Below are positions 40,739 through 48,243 of a stretch of 64,000 nt of DNA, piece after piece. The notes beneath the pieces are model-generated. The model was not told where the DNA came from and did not search any database. It worked only from the letters and a program-made list of their open reading frames with translations. Both the position numbers and the translations under genes were made by a program. Within the stretch, counting starts at the first letter, position 1. Each line of letters starts with the position of its first letter. The DNA is from Synaphobranchus kaupii (taxonomy: Eukaryota; Chordata; Actinopteri; Anguilliformes; Synaphobranchidae), in contig CM056396.1 in the NCBI GenBank assembly GCA_029718625.1, positions 25,479,740 through 25,543,739 on the forward strand, given 5' to 3'.

Positions 40739-41737
40739 GTAATTAGAGTTAAGGAATTCAAGCCAACATATACTTGCACTTCAACAACTGAGTTTGACAC
40801 CACTGCTGTTGAAGTTGGGACTGGCAGACTGGCTTCAGCTTTAGGGGTGCAATTTACTGCACGTGTTGCAAAGGCTTGAATGCCATTTTAGGTACGCTAA
40901 ATGTGTTCATTTTGTAAAATAGCCTTTTGATATAGAATCATTAAGTACAGTTTTGTATTGTGAGTGAGAGACTAATTGATCCCCTAAGAATCATTACTAT
41001 TCCTCTATCCCTCTGGGTATCCCGTTCTGTAAAAATGGGAATGACGATGAAAAAGAGAATGTGGGTTATCGCGTTTTTCGAGGACATCACTCATGTTGAC
41101 ATTCCAGTATCAAACGTCAGCAAACACGTTACTGTATCCCCTGCCAGTCATCACCACCACCACCCCTCTTTGTTTCTTTAAAAACAAAAAAATAAATTAA
41201 ATACATTTTTGTAGCATCACAAATTGTTATTGCAACATTGCAAATTCTCAATTAAAAAGAGTTCTCAGTGTGTCCGTTGTTTAAACTTGATTTGAATTAA
41301 CCACATACTGCAATTTGGTACACAATGTCATTAATCCATGTAATTATATTTTGTTGTCTACTAATGTAAACGAATGAATTGCAGAGATAACGTTAATAAA
41401 GGCTTTTGTTGAGACTCACCATGTTATGCCACAAGTTAGATAGGCTACACTTGTTCAATCTATACGCACACAAAATAATCAAACAATATGGGCAACTCTC
41501 AGAAGTTGCCATAGAGGTAGTTACTTAAAAAACCTCGGGCATTTACCTGACAGTTCTCTCTTCGGTTTTATCGGCCTCAGGCTCAGTCTTTTTCTTTTTC
41601 TTCCACTTCAAGAGTTTTAACGTTTTCCCTCCGTCGCCTCCACTGCCATCATTTCCCGCAGACTCTTCGAGGTTCGCCTCGCTTTTAGAGAACAGGCTCT
41701 TCAGACTTCTTTTGGTGGACAAACTCTTTTTCGCCAT
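1712..41737 (-). CDS. crybg1: CRYBG-family beta/gamma-crystallin domain protein (AIM1-like), 5' part, seven coding exons
   Basis: Spliced CDS, minus strand: 41737-41547, 32178-32067, 26869-23796, 14310-12671, 6968-6921, 5521-5403, 1910-1712. All junctions are GT-AG and the phases match (2/1, 0/0, 2/1, 0/0, 0/0, 2/1), giving about 1794 codons once one base is dropped in exon 4. The N-terminal ~1670 residues are low-complexity and probably disordered. The last three exons enter the beta/gamma-crystallin region with Greek-key motifs such as [11 protein letters not shown] and the acidic LDEGDIEL. Family knowledge: CRYBG1/AIM1 is a large cytoplasmic protein with several crystallin domains and a C-terminal lectin-like domain, linked to actin and cell-shape control. 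The remaining crystallin domains and stop lie left of the window. Linkage and orientation next to prdm1 favour crybg1; crybg2 (an ohnologue) is not excluded. Family assignment is firm, the exact paralogue is not. Confidence 0.85.
1911..2080 (-). repeat. long pyrimidine tract (tandem ~45-bp unit) before crybg exon 7
   Basis: On the minus strand this is almost pure C/T for about 170 nt ending at the exon 7 acceptor. It contains about three copies of a unit built from ctcccttccttctccctga-like sequence. It is a strong polypyrimidine context and a potential triplex-forming mirror-type tract. Confidence 0.85.
2440..2524 (+). repeat. interspersed-repeat 3' tail with TTA repeats
   Basis: Contains gtaaagcactttgagctgca followed by an AT-rich stretch and (TTA)n, a widespread 3' terminus of fish retroelements. 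Only the tail is recognisable, so the family is not assigned. Confidence 0.5.
3445..3520. repeat. (TC)n(AC)n microsatellite
   Basis: About seven TC units run directly into more than twenty AC units and then imperfect ACAG units, in crybg intron 6. A further CT-rich stretch continues to about 3575. Confidence 0.95.
3850..3940 (-). repeat. fragment of tRNA-derived SINE
   Basis: Read on the minus strand it contains ccttgagcaaggtactta and gtatgtatccagttgtgtaa, the same body as the better copy at 37396-37606. Head and tail are not recognisable. Confidence 0.45.
4909..5395. repeat. 43-bp minisatellite, about 11 copies
   Basis: Tandem units of 43 bp around gatgtgcgtggtttgtgtgt and atgagatgtggtgtgtgc, differing mainly by single C/T changes (gccggg versus gctggg). 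The unit is not a multiple of three and has no stop in any minus-strand frame, so it creates three overlapping His/Thr-rich pseudo-ORFs. It lies inside crybg intron 6 next to the exon 6 donor. Confidence 0.95.
5403..5521 (-). CDS. crybg1: crybg coding exon 6, first Greek-key motif
   Basis: 119 bp, acceptor cttttcag, donor GAGG|gtgagc. Encodes [20 protein letters not shown] then [19 protein letters not shown], a beta/gamma-crystallin motif: an aromatic strand, a bend glycine, a DV(I)D turn and the VVRGGW hinge. The final GG is completed by exon 7. A 43-bp minisatellite starts about 8-10 bp beyond the donor. Confidence 0.9.
5700..5840 (-). repeat. SINE-like fragment
   Basis: Contains ctcaagagtacaatggcagt and gggaatcaatcctgcaacct, resembling the tRNA-SINE class seen at 37396-37606 with a degenerate B-box region. 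Borders are uncertain. Confidence 0.35.
6656..6684. repeat. perfect 11-bp hairpin
   Basis: GGGAGTCTAGG and CCTAGACTCCC flank a 7-nt loop. It is in crybg intron 5; no function can be read from it. Confidence 0.8.
6921..6968 (-). CDS. crybg1: crybg coding exon 5, 48-bp microexon
   Basis: Encodes the 16 residues [16 protein letters not shown] between a gtacag acceptor and an AAG|gtgagc donor, phase 0 on both sides. It links [10 protein letters not shown] of exon 4 to MFIYTDPDL of exon 6, giving the linker expected just before the first crystallin motif of CRYBG proteins. A GA microsatellite (6975-7005) lies immediately upstream of the acceptor. Confidence 0.85.
6975..7005. repeat. (GA)n microsatellite at the crybg exon 5 acceptor
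   Basis: About 14 GA units. On the minus strand this is a TC tract within the polypyrimidine region of the exon 5 acceptor. Confidence 0.9.
8302..8579. mobile_element. MITE, CACTGCAA/TTGCAGTG family, copy 1
   Basis: Begins CACTGCAAGAAC and ends GTTTTTGCAGTG, with internal text shared with two other copies (ctcaagtagaaaatat, cttgacaagtgaaattgtct, cccgttggcaaatcttgaaa). No coding capacity. Target-site duplication is not clear. Confidence 0.7.
8757..8815. repeat. short tandem repeat GGGACGA/GGGATGA
   Basis: A 7-bp unit repeats about eight times, alternating gggacga and gggatga, then runs into a G run. It borders the CpG-rich segment to its right. Confidence 0.85.
8840..9090. promoter_or_regulatory. 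CpG-rich segment inside crybg intron 4
   Basis: Dense in CG dinucleotides relative to its surroundings (for example gagcggcgcgctcttcttcc, ggcccggggtgacgcggggc) and ending at a plus-strand donor-like site CTGCAG|gtgagc near 9067. It could be a small CpG island or an internal promoter; no coding evidence. Confidence 0.3.
9605..9710. repeat. (AC)n microsatellite, interrupted
   Basis: Two AC tracts (about 9605-9656 and 9678-9706) separated by ACACAA and GCGC interruptions. Long Cys/Val and His/Thr ORFs here are artefacts of the repeat. Confidence 0.95.
11038..11275. repeat. nested inverted and direct repeat structure
   Basis: cattctaatgctgatgtaa near 11043 is matched in inverse by ttacatcagcattagaatg near 11200. 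Each is followed by a direct copy of aacattctaatca then cttgtgatc. This looks like the remains of a foldback element. Confidence 0.55.
11720..11920. mobile_element. MITE, CACTGCAA/TTGCAGTG family, copy 2, truncated
   Basis: Shares ctctcaagtagaacatatta, cttgacaagtgaaattgtct and the terminal ggtttttgcag with copy 1, but lacks the left terminal sequence. Confidence 0.65.
12671..14310 (-). CDS. crybg1: crybg coding exon 4, with a one-base frame break in the assembly
   Basis: 1640-bp exon. The acceptor (tgtgtgtag) lies next to an AC microsatellite; the donor is CCTAT|gtgagt. From 14310 to about 13760 the coding frame is the one set by exon 3 ([13 protein letters not shown], later [13 protein letters not shown]). 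From about 13740 to the donor the credible frame is shifted by one base and contains [36 protein letters not shown] and, at the end, [10 protein letters not shown], which leads into exons 5-6. Both frames stay open across the overlap because it is GC-rich. The switch falls at C runs of 7, 4 and 8 bases (13735-13755 on the plus strand). Removing one base gives an exon of exactly 546 codons with correct phases. An indel in the assembly is likelier than a real mutation. Confidence 0.8.
14890..15115. repeat. interspersed repeat, common fish type
   Basis: Contains atttatatagtgcttatcca, tcattcacccattcacacaa, gggagcaattcggggttagg and a tRNA-like ending near ccggaatcaaactcgcaact. The class is recognised from its layout, not matched to a database. 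Confidence 0.45.
17797..17995. repeat. compound (AC)n microsatellite
   Basis: About 200 bp of AC units with GC and CAAACAT interruptions in crybg intron 3. Confidence 0.95.
18435..18700. mobile_element. hAT-type MITE
   Basis: Left end CAGGGGTAGGCAACCCTGGA and right end TTTGCCTACCCCTG are inverted repeats. Flanks GTCCATAT and GTCTAGAG match at 5 of 8 positions, compatible with a decayed 8-bp target duplication. About 266 bp, no ORF. Confidence 0.65.
21072..21092. repeat. perfect short palindrome
   Basis: CATGACCAAT, one central C, then ATTGGTCATG. It holds two opposed CCAAT/ATTGG boxes and lies in a segment with several more ATTGG words. Confidence 0.6.
21820..22260 (+). repeat. putative SINE-like repeat
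   Basis: A tRNA-like head (ggtggcttgttcggtgcatg, B-box-like cggattgaatc), a GC-rich body and an end aattggggtgggaattggat followed by A/T-rich sequence. Its composition differs sharply from its AT-rich flanks. The family is not certain. Confidence 0.4.
23796..26869 (-). CDS. crybg1: crybg coding exon 3, large repeat-rich disordered exon
   Basis: 3074-bp exon, open throughout in one frame. The acceptor (tttctcacag) follows a GA/TC microsatellite. The start encodes [20 protein letters not shown] followed by SFGWKKKGK, a block that looks conserved in the family. About 24920-26230 encodes dozens of degenerate units around the pattern S-L-P-N-x-D-L-S-D-T-V-x-P-N. About 24690-24850 is rich in Asp/Ser/Tyr, and 24180-24640 is Glu/Arg- then Pro-rich. 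The 3' end carries an 11-residue tandem repeat ([10 protein letters not shown] type). The exon ends GATCA|gtaagt, leaving two bases that exon 4 completes as CAG. No folded domain is recognised, so the region is inferred to be intrinsically disordered. Confidence 0.85.
23850..24110 (-). repeat. crybg1: 33-bp coding tandem repeat in crybg exon 3
   Basis: Units of 33 bp around caacggtgtcagtgggtgtg (plus strand) encode an 11-residue repeat of [10 protein letters not shown] type. Two units at about 23957-24022 are nearly identical; outer units ([21 protein letters not shown]) are degenerate. Confidence 0.85.
24920..26230 (-). repeat. crybg1: degenerate coding repeats in crybg exon 3
   Basis: About 435 residues made of loosely repeated Asp/Ser/Thr/Pro-rich units (LPNTDLSDTVxPN pattern, spacings of roughly 10-20 residues). 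The DNA keeps recurring words such as cagtgttggggag and gtcagagag on the plus strand, suggesting expansion by duplication and later drift. Confidence 0.8.
26879..26910. repeat. (GA)n microsatellite at the crybg exon 3 acceptor
   Basis: About 15 GA units. On the minus strand this TC tract forms the pyrimidine region of the exon 3 acceptor. Confidence 0.9.
27378..27920 (+). mobile_element. Tc1/mariner-type element, internally deleted, copy 1
   Basis: 543 bp flanked by TA on both sides (27376-27377 and 27921-27922). Left end CACTGCCTGGCCAAAAGAAG and right end TTTTTTGGCCGGGCAGTG are inverted repeats. The plus strand keeps the C-terminal half of a DDE transposase: [29 protein letters not shown] with the second catalytic Asp, and [11 protein letters not shown] with the Glu. 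The frame is broken by a stop and shift near [13 protein letters not shown], and the N-terminal DNA-binding part is missing. It is non-autonomous. Confidence 0.9.
30420..30605. repeat. interspersed repeat with tRNA-like end
   Basis: Contains ggggcctttcagctttattg, gacagcacagtgtagaggga, the B-box-like cggattcgaacc and tacaccactgagacacc, a layout common in fish genomes. Confidence 0.45.
32067..32178 (-). CDS. crybg1: crybg coding exon 2 (112 bp)
   Basis: A pyrimidine-rich acceptor (tttcttctccag) opens a 112-bp exon whose first base completes the codon left by exon 1. It encodes [15 protein letters not shown] through [14 protein letters not shown] and ends at AAAG|gtcagt in phase 0, exactly as exon 3 requires. 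The exon is too short to stand out as an ORF; it was found by matching phases. A Harbinger-like element starts 168 bp upstream in intron 1. Confidence 0.75.
32346..33351. mobile_element. Harbinger-like non-autonomous element
   Basis: About 1006 bp flanked by TAA (32343-32345 and 33352-33354). The ends GGGCTCTATTTTCCGG and CCGGAAAATAGAGCCC are perfect inverted repeats. A second internal ggggctctatttcccgg near 32525 suggests nested or duplicated ends. The 3-bp TAA target points to the PIF/Harbinger group; no transposase ORF is seen. Confidence 0.65.
33692..34250. mobile_element. piggyBac-type MITE with TTAA target sites
   Basis: 559 bp between TTAA at 33688-33691 and TTAA at 34251-34254. Ends are CCCTTGTGTTC and GAACACAAGGG; just inside are gggtcaaattaaccca and gggtaaatttgaccca. 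This matches a common fish MITE of the piggyBac group. No ORF of note. Confidence 0.8.
35024..35057. repeat. (GT)n microsatellite
   Basis: About 17 GT units in crybg intron 1. Confidence 0.9.
35170..35600. promoter_or_regulatory. CpG-rich segment inside crybg intron 1
   Basis: Rich in CG dinucleotides (acgggcgtgcgggaccca, ccgccaccgcgccctac, gcggggcacgtgcag) in contrast to AT-rich flanks. The two words around acacaatctggca and acccaatctggca repeat about 55 bp apart. It could mark an alternative crybg promoter or an island-like repeat. Overlapping ORFs are only GC-driven. Confidence 0.3.
36882..37319. mobile_element. foldback MITE with 8-bp target duplication
   Basis: Nearly the whole 438 bp is one large imperfect palindrome. 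Left end GGTAACACTGTACAAT and right end ATTGTAAACCGTTACC are inverted; gaattcatgcacgatgtatc on the left is mirrored by gatacatcgtgcatgaattc on the right. Flanking 8-mers GTATTTTA and GTATTTTT match at 7 of 8 positions. Confidence 0.8.
37396..37606 (-). mobile_element. tRNA-derived SINE with L2-type tail
   Basis: Read on the minus strand: a tRNA-like head (GGCGGTGTAGCTTAACAGGT), the body cttgagcaagttgtataact and cttcagtatatatccagc, then a tail tggctctgggtaagagcacc and tgctaaatgc ending near gatgtaatg. The tail matches the L2/UnaL2-type LINE 3' end, so mobilisation by such a LINE is inferred. Confidence 0.7.
39497..39699. mobile_element. hAT-type MITE with 8-bp target duplication
   Basis: 203 bp. 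Inverted ends CAGTGGTGCCCAAT and ATTGGGCACCACTG; subterminal ttttcattccaaccaatcac mirrored by gtgattggttggaatgaaaa. Flanks TTCTACAC and TTCTAGAC match at 7 of 8. Immediately right, 39700-39745 repeats ttctagactg/atctagactg four times. Confidence 0.85.
40709..40738. repeat. (AAT)n microsatellite
   Basis: About ten AAT units in crybg intron 1. Confidence 0.9.
41547..41737 (-). CDS. crybg1: crybg coding exon 1 (start codon)
   Basis: Starts at an ATG in a good Kozak context (caaccATGG on the minus strand) and encodes 63 codons plus two bases. The peptide begins [20 protein letters not shown] and ends in a basic run (LLKWKKKKK) followed by acidic residues. The donor is CAG|gtaaat. The split codon is completed by the first base of exon 2. 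Lysine/serine-rich starts of this kind occur in CRYBG proteins. A non-coding upstream exon cannot be excluded. Confidence 0.8.
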
Positions 41738-43740
41738 GGTTGTAATAAAAACGAGAGCCCTTGAGCAACCTTTGCCTGTTCAGGAACGTAAAAAAACGCA
41801 GAAACACTGCTGGTTGATGACCGACAATTAATAAATTAATCTGAAGGTTATCGATAGCCTATTTCGGAAATTCGGAAGAAAGGTTTCTTTCTCTCCGAGT
41901 AGGACCCTTTCGAGGAAGATGGGGACAACTCGCCTGTGTGGTGAAAGTGCTAGCGGAGCTGACAGCTGTTAAGTCCTGAACCACCCTTTTGTGCAGCCTT
42001 GCACAGGTGAGACAGCCACGCCCATTAACCCCGTGCGCGAGCCGCACCATCTTAAAAACAATCGAGTCATAAACAGTTTCCTTTACGTGTCACTGTGAAA
42101 TGGGTAGCTACGCTGAATACCTGATGCCGAGTACATTTTGAGTTATCACACACACGTTTGCCTCCAATTTCCCAGTAGCCTATGTGCTACAGTGGGATGC
42201 AATAACTCAGTGATAAAAAGTGATACATTTCCAACTCATTTATTGAAAGAGGGATATATTTTATCAACTCCCATGACGGCAGTTGTGTTGAATCTATCAT
42301 GCTTATTTTTATTTATTTATTTTTTACATTTAAATAGCTATTGTTTTTATGTTTGTGCATGATGATGTGCACTGAAATACATTGCAAACTGAAATATTTC
42401 TATTTCAAAATATATACACAAATAAATAAAATATAAAAGCCACTTGAATTAATTGGTTTGTAATGTGTCTTTAAAACATTGCCACTGTACGGTAAGACGT
42501 ATTGAGAGTGAACAGATCACATAGAAACAACAGAAACATATTCTTTTACACCAGAGATGTGTTTAACATATTATTTGGAACTCCATCGAGTGGAAAAAAG
42601 TGCAAAATGACAGTCAGATCAAATGTTTCATATTGCTTCCTTCACCGTCCTATCTCTAATTGATCAATGTTTTATTGCTTTGTAAGGGGACATGTCACAT
42701 GCTATAGGCAGGAGGGTCCACTAGGCATGCAGGGTCATGGGACTCATCTGTCTCTGCTTCCAGAATCGGTATAAATGTAGTTCATCCAGATATTTTTTAC
42801 ATGTAAACAAATAAAAATGTTTTCAAAATGTAATGTAAGTCCTAAACAGGTATCTCTTTTTTCTCCAAGCTCTAGTCTATTCAATGTGGGTTCTATCATT
42901 CTGTGGATTCTGTCTACAACCAGACCACTAAATTGTTATCCCCCCTCCCAATATTCAAACCTATCGGTACCCTATTTCTCAATGAGGTTTTTCATATCTC
43001 TGTCCTTTTCTTGATCCTGTTTTGGCTTATTAGATTAGTTTGACTTTTTTTGACTTATTTTGAATTTCCCTATTGAGAGAAAGATATGAGGCAAACGCCT
43101 TCTGACGAAGACGAATTAGAATCCCTGTGAAAAAAAGTTGATCAATTCTTCAAAGGGTGATCTCAAACCATTTAATGTCAAGGCTCTCAAAAATGAACAC
43201 ATTGCAGATGAGGTCCATCAGCTCAATAAAAGCACTAACAGTTCCAACTTCATTCAATACGTAGTTCAGGCTTCAATGCAATAGCTATTTTGCACACTGG
43301 AAGATGCAGATGGAGTGGAATTATTCTGCTATTGTAAAATATGTCCAAGTCCTCTCCTATCAAGCAGTTTCTTTTAAAATTCAATCTTTATCCTAAAGTG
43401 CTGCAAGGCTATCAATAGTCCATTCATTCTTACCAATTTAACACTTAAAAATGAAAGCCCCTCGTGTATAAAGTATCAGATATGCCTTTAAAGCTCAGAT
43501 ATTCATTTACCGGATCCCATTATTTCTCTATGTTATGATGGGAATCATTTGTGCTCGTATTGAACAGACAGCAGTGGAATCTAGGTTACATTGACTATGG
43601 TTTATCTGAGGGGGGGAAAAATGTTTCCCTGACTCAAGCTATAATAGTACTAGTATCCTGTTAATAAACCTTTTATTTTATGTATCAAAAACCGTGAACA
43701 GGTGAGCAAACACCTTTTAAAATCGCTCACTGCAAAAGCA

Positions 43741-43791
43741 ACACCGTTTAAACTCACACTGTGTCCTTTGCAGTGTGAGTTTAAAAGGTGT
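43741..43791. repeat. 21-bp near-perfect hairpin
   Basis: ACACCGTTTAAACTCACACT plus G pairs with CAGTGTGAGTTTAAAAGGTG plus T (one mismatch in 21) around a 9-nt loop. It could be a MITE relic or a small structured RNA; nothing decides between them. Confidence 0.6.
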
Positions 43792-44887
43792 GGAAATGTT
43801 TACACATTGTCCCTGATGACTGTTAAAATCATTGTTATTTTTTAATTGGATTATCTAAGAGCACTTAGAGGATATCTCCCAGCGATGTCAGGAATTTGCT
43901 TGCAGGGAGAGATTGGTTCAAAAATGTCTGCTCTCCCCACTCACAGGCTTTTGCAGGGATGAGTTCTTTGTCTTGTATCCTTTTCCAGCGGGTGGCAAGA
44001 CGTATTATTCGCACGTATTATTAAGAGGACAATGTCCACATTACCCAGGTTAGACATAATAAGCTAACCCAGGCTATATACCTTTCTCTGAGCTTCAGTG
44101 ACAGTACCCCTTGATTGGATTTGAATTACAGCGCTCACCATACGGTATCTTAGGTTTTTCTGGTATCAATTAATAGTGAGCTGAGAGAATACATCTACAA
44201 TAATGGGCACAGCTGCCTGTTCATAATATTTAACGTGTACAATTGAATTTAATTGAATTGTACTTTATTGGTCCAAATACATGGAAATGTGTGCTCTGAT
44301 CAATATACAATCAAAAACCATGCACACAATGGAACATATAGTTCACTATGTTCGTACGTTAAAAATGGTAAAGAGATAAATTGATTAATACATCAGCTAA
44401 TAATTATTTAAAATTTTATACTAAGACTTTGGGAATGGGAAACCGTAGAGCCCAGGTGAAAAGCTATTATCTCTCCTGGGAATATGGTGTTGGAGCAATG
44501 TGGACACTAGATGGCACACTAGACTCAGTGATATTCATATGTATTGTAAGATTCTAAACTGATATGATCCACTCAAACACTGACAAATCAACCATGCCGC
44601 CAGCCGAATCAACCAACTTATCATAAATACAATGTAGGTTAAAATGTAACTGTAAGCAGTGACTCGTCGCCACTGATAGGCATAGTATTCAAATATAGAA
44701 TAGCAGCTGGGAGTGAGTGATCAAGGCCTATTCCAACCAAGGAAATTAGATCAGCAATACAATAGACTGGTTCCTGGTTATACCACAGGAAGTTGAACCT
44801 TCAGACCCCCTACTGATGGACAGACTGATTGATTTAAGGGAGCCAGACAGTGACTTCCTTAAATCAATCACATCATTTTTGAATATA

Positions 44888-45424
44888 CACTGCCCGGCCA
44901 AAAAAAAAGTTGCCATTGCACCCGTCATGCATAGTTCCCACTGTACAAGCCTCAGTGTTATGATCTGTGGTTGCTTCAGTTGGTCAGGTCTAGGCTCAGC
45001 AACATTATGCAGCAATAAAATGAAGTCAGCGAAGTACCTGAATGTACAGATTGACCAGGTTATCCCATCAATGGGCATATGCCAGGATGACAATGCCAAG
45101 ATTCATTGGGCTCAAATTGTGAAAGAGTGGTTCAGGGAGCATGAGGAATCATTTTCACACATGAATTAGCCACCAGATTCCTGACCTTAACCCCATTGAA
45201 AGTCTTTGGGATGTGCTGGAGAACACTTTATGGAGTGGTTCGACTCTCCCGTCGTTAATACAGGATCTCAGCCAAAAACTTATGCTACTCTGGATGGAAA
45301 TAAATGTTGTGACATTGCATAAGGTTGTCGAAACAATGCCACAACAAATGCGCGCCGTAATCAAAGCTAAAGGCGGTCCAACAAAATATTAGAGTGTGCG
45401 ACTTTTTTTTTTGGCCGGGCAGTG
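44888..45424 (+). mobile_element. Tc1/mariner-type element, internally deleted, copy 2
   Basis: 537 bp flanked by TA (44886-44887 and 45425-45426), ends CACTGCCCGGCCAAAAAAAA and TTTTTTTTGGCCGGGCAGTG. It is closely similar to copy 1 at 27378-27920, same strand, with the same missing transposase N-terminus. The second catalytic Asp region (QDDNAKIH) is present but frames are broken by stops, and the GGSVMIWG region is shortened. Confidence 0.9.
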
Positions 45425-45923
45425 TACATTTCTGTTTCCCGCCTGTAGAAAACAAAGCCCGAAAATGGTATTTAAAGTCATCCATTTCACAGAACAGGAT
45501 TCAGAGTAACTCCGCTGAATCCAGAGTGCATTTTCTGTATCTCTGACAACTGCCATTCCTGGAAATAAACATAATTTTCACCAAGTTCGAGAGACGTCCT
45601 TTTTTTCTTACAGTATATTCATGTCCCCTTCACGTTGTTGTGATTTAATTTGCTGCTGTAATGGCAGAATTATAATAAATGTAGTGTAAACCTGTTAGTT
45701 CACATGCATGCTACATTGTTCCAGCCATGGTTGTGCAGGGTACAGGCAAACAAGGAGATTTTGGGTGGGTCAGGGACTAATCCCTCTGAGTGAGCCCTCT
45801 GTTTATATGCTAGTGAGCAAAAAATGGTAGGAAATCATTTAGAAGGTAAAGACATAAATTCAACAGAGATGTGAACTTCAAATTGAATGCTGGTATAAAG
45901 ATCTCTTGCACGCATTCTAATTT

Positions 45924-46180
45924 GATAGTATAATATGAGTCAAAATCTCTCTCTCTCTCTATGCACAGAGCGAGAGAGAGAGAGAGACCACACAAGTTGG
46001 AGTTGGGGCAGCTAGACAGACTCACCTTGAGGTTGGAGAGCTGCCCGAAGGTTTTAAGACAGGTTGCACTCGCACTTGATCGAGGGTGCGCAGGGAGGCA
46101 TTTTGGGGGCCTCTCCTTCTGCCAGGATTGGGAAAGAGAGGCCCCCGGGGTGCCTCTGGGGAGGGCCAACCCTGGAACAC
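45924..46180 (-). pseudogene. rearranged duplicate of prdm1 exon and intron sequence
   Basis: 46008-46083 matches prdm1 positions 55411-55487 at high identity, covering [12 protein letters not shown], its donor gtgagt and about 15 nt of intron, with a small deletion. 46094-46122 matches 55691-55719 from the same exon, so about 200 bp are missing between. On the other side, 45924-45951 is the inverse of 54844-54872 from the last prdm1 intron. Intron sequence in the copy rules out a processed retrocopy. It cannot encode a finger. Confidence 0.8.
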
Positions 46181-46429
46181 AAACCTGTAAATGTCACAAT
46201 AGGCACCCAGCCTATCTTTCTGTTTGAAGAGATAGAGTAATCATTGTGGCTATGCACGGGAGATAGAAGGGACAGTGGGAGACATGCTACAGATGAAACT
46301 AGCGCTTCTTGACGGCAGTAATGATATGCACAGGAACGATATCCACTGGCGAGTTGTGAACAATTAATTTTATTGGCCAACTAGCCAGGTCAAATCTCCC
46401 CTCTGAAGCACATATAGTGAGCACCACAA

Positions 46430-46650
46430 TTCATTGGACAGTGACACATTTTTTGTTCATTTGGTTCTGTACTCTAGCACTGTGAGGTTGAAAGGATACA
46501 ATGAGAAAGAGGTTGAAGTGCAGTGCAGACTGTCAGCTTTAATTTGAGGGTATTTTCATCCATATCGGATGAGCCGTTTAGAAATTATAGAACCGCTTGT
46601 GCATAGTCCCCCCCATTTCCGGGCATCACAAAATATTGGACAGTTTAACA
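46430..46650. repeat. interspersed repeat, common fish type
   Basis: Contains attggacagtgacacatttt, gcagactgtcagctttaatt and ttgagggtattttcatcc. The style is of a DNA-transposon relic. Borders and family are not decidable from this copy. Confidence 0.4.
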
Positions 46651-47595
46651 CAATGTAGAATAAAGTAATAATTTTAAATATTTGGTAGCATATCCTTTGC
46701 TTCCTTATGTCTGTGACCCAACAATATCAAAAGACTCTTGATATCTTATTTTCTGGTTATTGTTTATATTGACAGAATCCGCTTAGTTTGTGTTCGTATA
46801 TGTGCTAGAAGTGTCATTTTGAGACCGTTTTAGCTGCCCTATAAAAGTGAATGGAGAGCGACAAATACCCTATTCTGGATTATCACCCCAGGGGAGCACA
46901 GAGCAACTAACGAACATATTTCGCCACCATTCTGACTCATGTCATGGCCAGGTAACTACACAACCCAAAGTTCTACCAAAGTTCAGTTGTGCTTTAAGAC
47001 TGACGTAGGAAACTAATCTGCACTTTGTTTTACAATGGCAAGTAACAATGATAAATGTACTTGATAAGTTTATTCCTTTGAAATGATTCATGTTTTCTTC
47101 CAGTTAGAGAGGCACTCCCTCTCTCACTTTACACACCATGATGTATGTACATTTAGAAACCAGCTCAAAGAGGACCAACCCATACTGGAATCATGAATAG
47201 ATACATGGAACTTTCGTAAGCTGCCAGTTACATCAGACTAGTACAAAGCTGATATCAGTCTTTGATATTGATTAATATGCCCAAGCCCAAATATGTCTAA
47301 TTCTGTATTGAGGCGATTGAAAATCCCTTTTGGCCGCTAGTTTATTGTGGTTTGGTTTAGCAATGGATCATCGACCACCAAGTCTCCAAACAGGCACTAT
47401 GCTATTAAAACAAAATTAGTTTGTTGATGATTATCAAAGCAATTAAGTAATACCATTTCACTACTTATTGACTACGTTCAGGAAAGATGTGCACTAAATT
47501 AAAAGATGTGCCGAAAATACTCAAACATTTACGAATATTGCGTCGATCAGTGAATTAATTATATTACTTTCTGGATGTTTTACTAAGGCAATTCA

Positions 47596-47761
47596 GGGGG
47601 GTACTCCACAAAGCAGGATTACTGAGTTAGCAGGATAACTGCACAGAGCAAAATCCAGAACCCTCCCCAAATCTGGAACAGTAAAAAGAGCTGCTCCGGG
47701 TTTTACTCAGTGCACTTATTCCAGCTAACTCAGTAATCCTGCTTCATAGTATAACCCCCCC
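47596..47761. mobile_element. short palindromic MITE
   Basis: 166 bp. aagcaggattactgagttag on the left is mirrored by ctaactcagtaatcctgctt on the right; the ends are G and C runs (ggggggtactcc, ataaccccccc). No ORF. Target duplication is obscured by the homopolymers. Confidence 0.75.
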
Positions 47762-48204
47762 ACCCCTAACCAATATGGCACAGTGCCTCCCTTGATGTGT
47801 TACAAGTTTAATTTGATTGGCATGAATGTCAACAGGAACTTTATTATGTACATACATTTTTTTTTATTTTGTACTGTAATGTCTCAGTTGGGATAAGAAA
47901 CATAACAATCAAGTAAATCTTGCATGTCTGGTCTCTGTCTTCTGCGGAAAAGCCACAGGAACACTTGTACTTTTCAATTTAATTCCAAGGAAGTTACTGA
48001 ATCCAAAAATACCATGTGGCCTTTGTTTATGACTTCACGTGCGATGGGTATTTTGATCAACCCAAGTGTGGTGCTGGTTTATGGAATGGAGCCAGACTGG
48101 TGGCTCAATTCCACAAAGTGGAATCAAATTCAATGCTGGTTCATGTTCACAGTATGAATTATTCAATGAATACATGATGGAGGATCTTAAAAAACTGAAA
48201 AGTA

Positions 48205-48212
<8 letters not shown>

Positions 48213-48235
<23 letters not shown>

Positions 48236-48237
48236 TA
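48213..48237. repeat. (AT)n microsatellite
   Basis: About 12 AT units just outside the left arm of the inverted duplication. Confidence 0.9.
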
Positions 48238-48243
48238 CTGTAT

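Larger units (their letters stand above)
32179..41546 (-). other. crybg1: crybg intron 1
   Basis: Longest intron, 9.4 kb. Contains a Harbinger-like element (32346-33351), a piggyBac-type element (33692-34250), a GT tract (35024-35057), a CpG-rich segment (35170-35600), a foldback MITE (36882-37319), a SINE (37396-37606), a hAT-type MITE (39497-39699) and an AAT repeat (40709-40738). No further exon is needed between exons 1 and 2. Confidence 0.6.
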
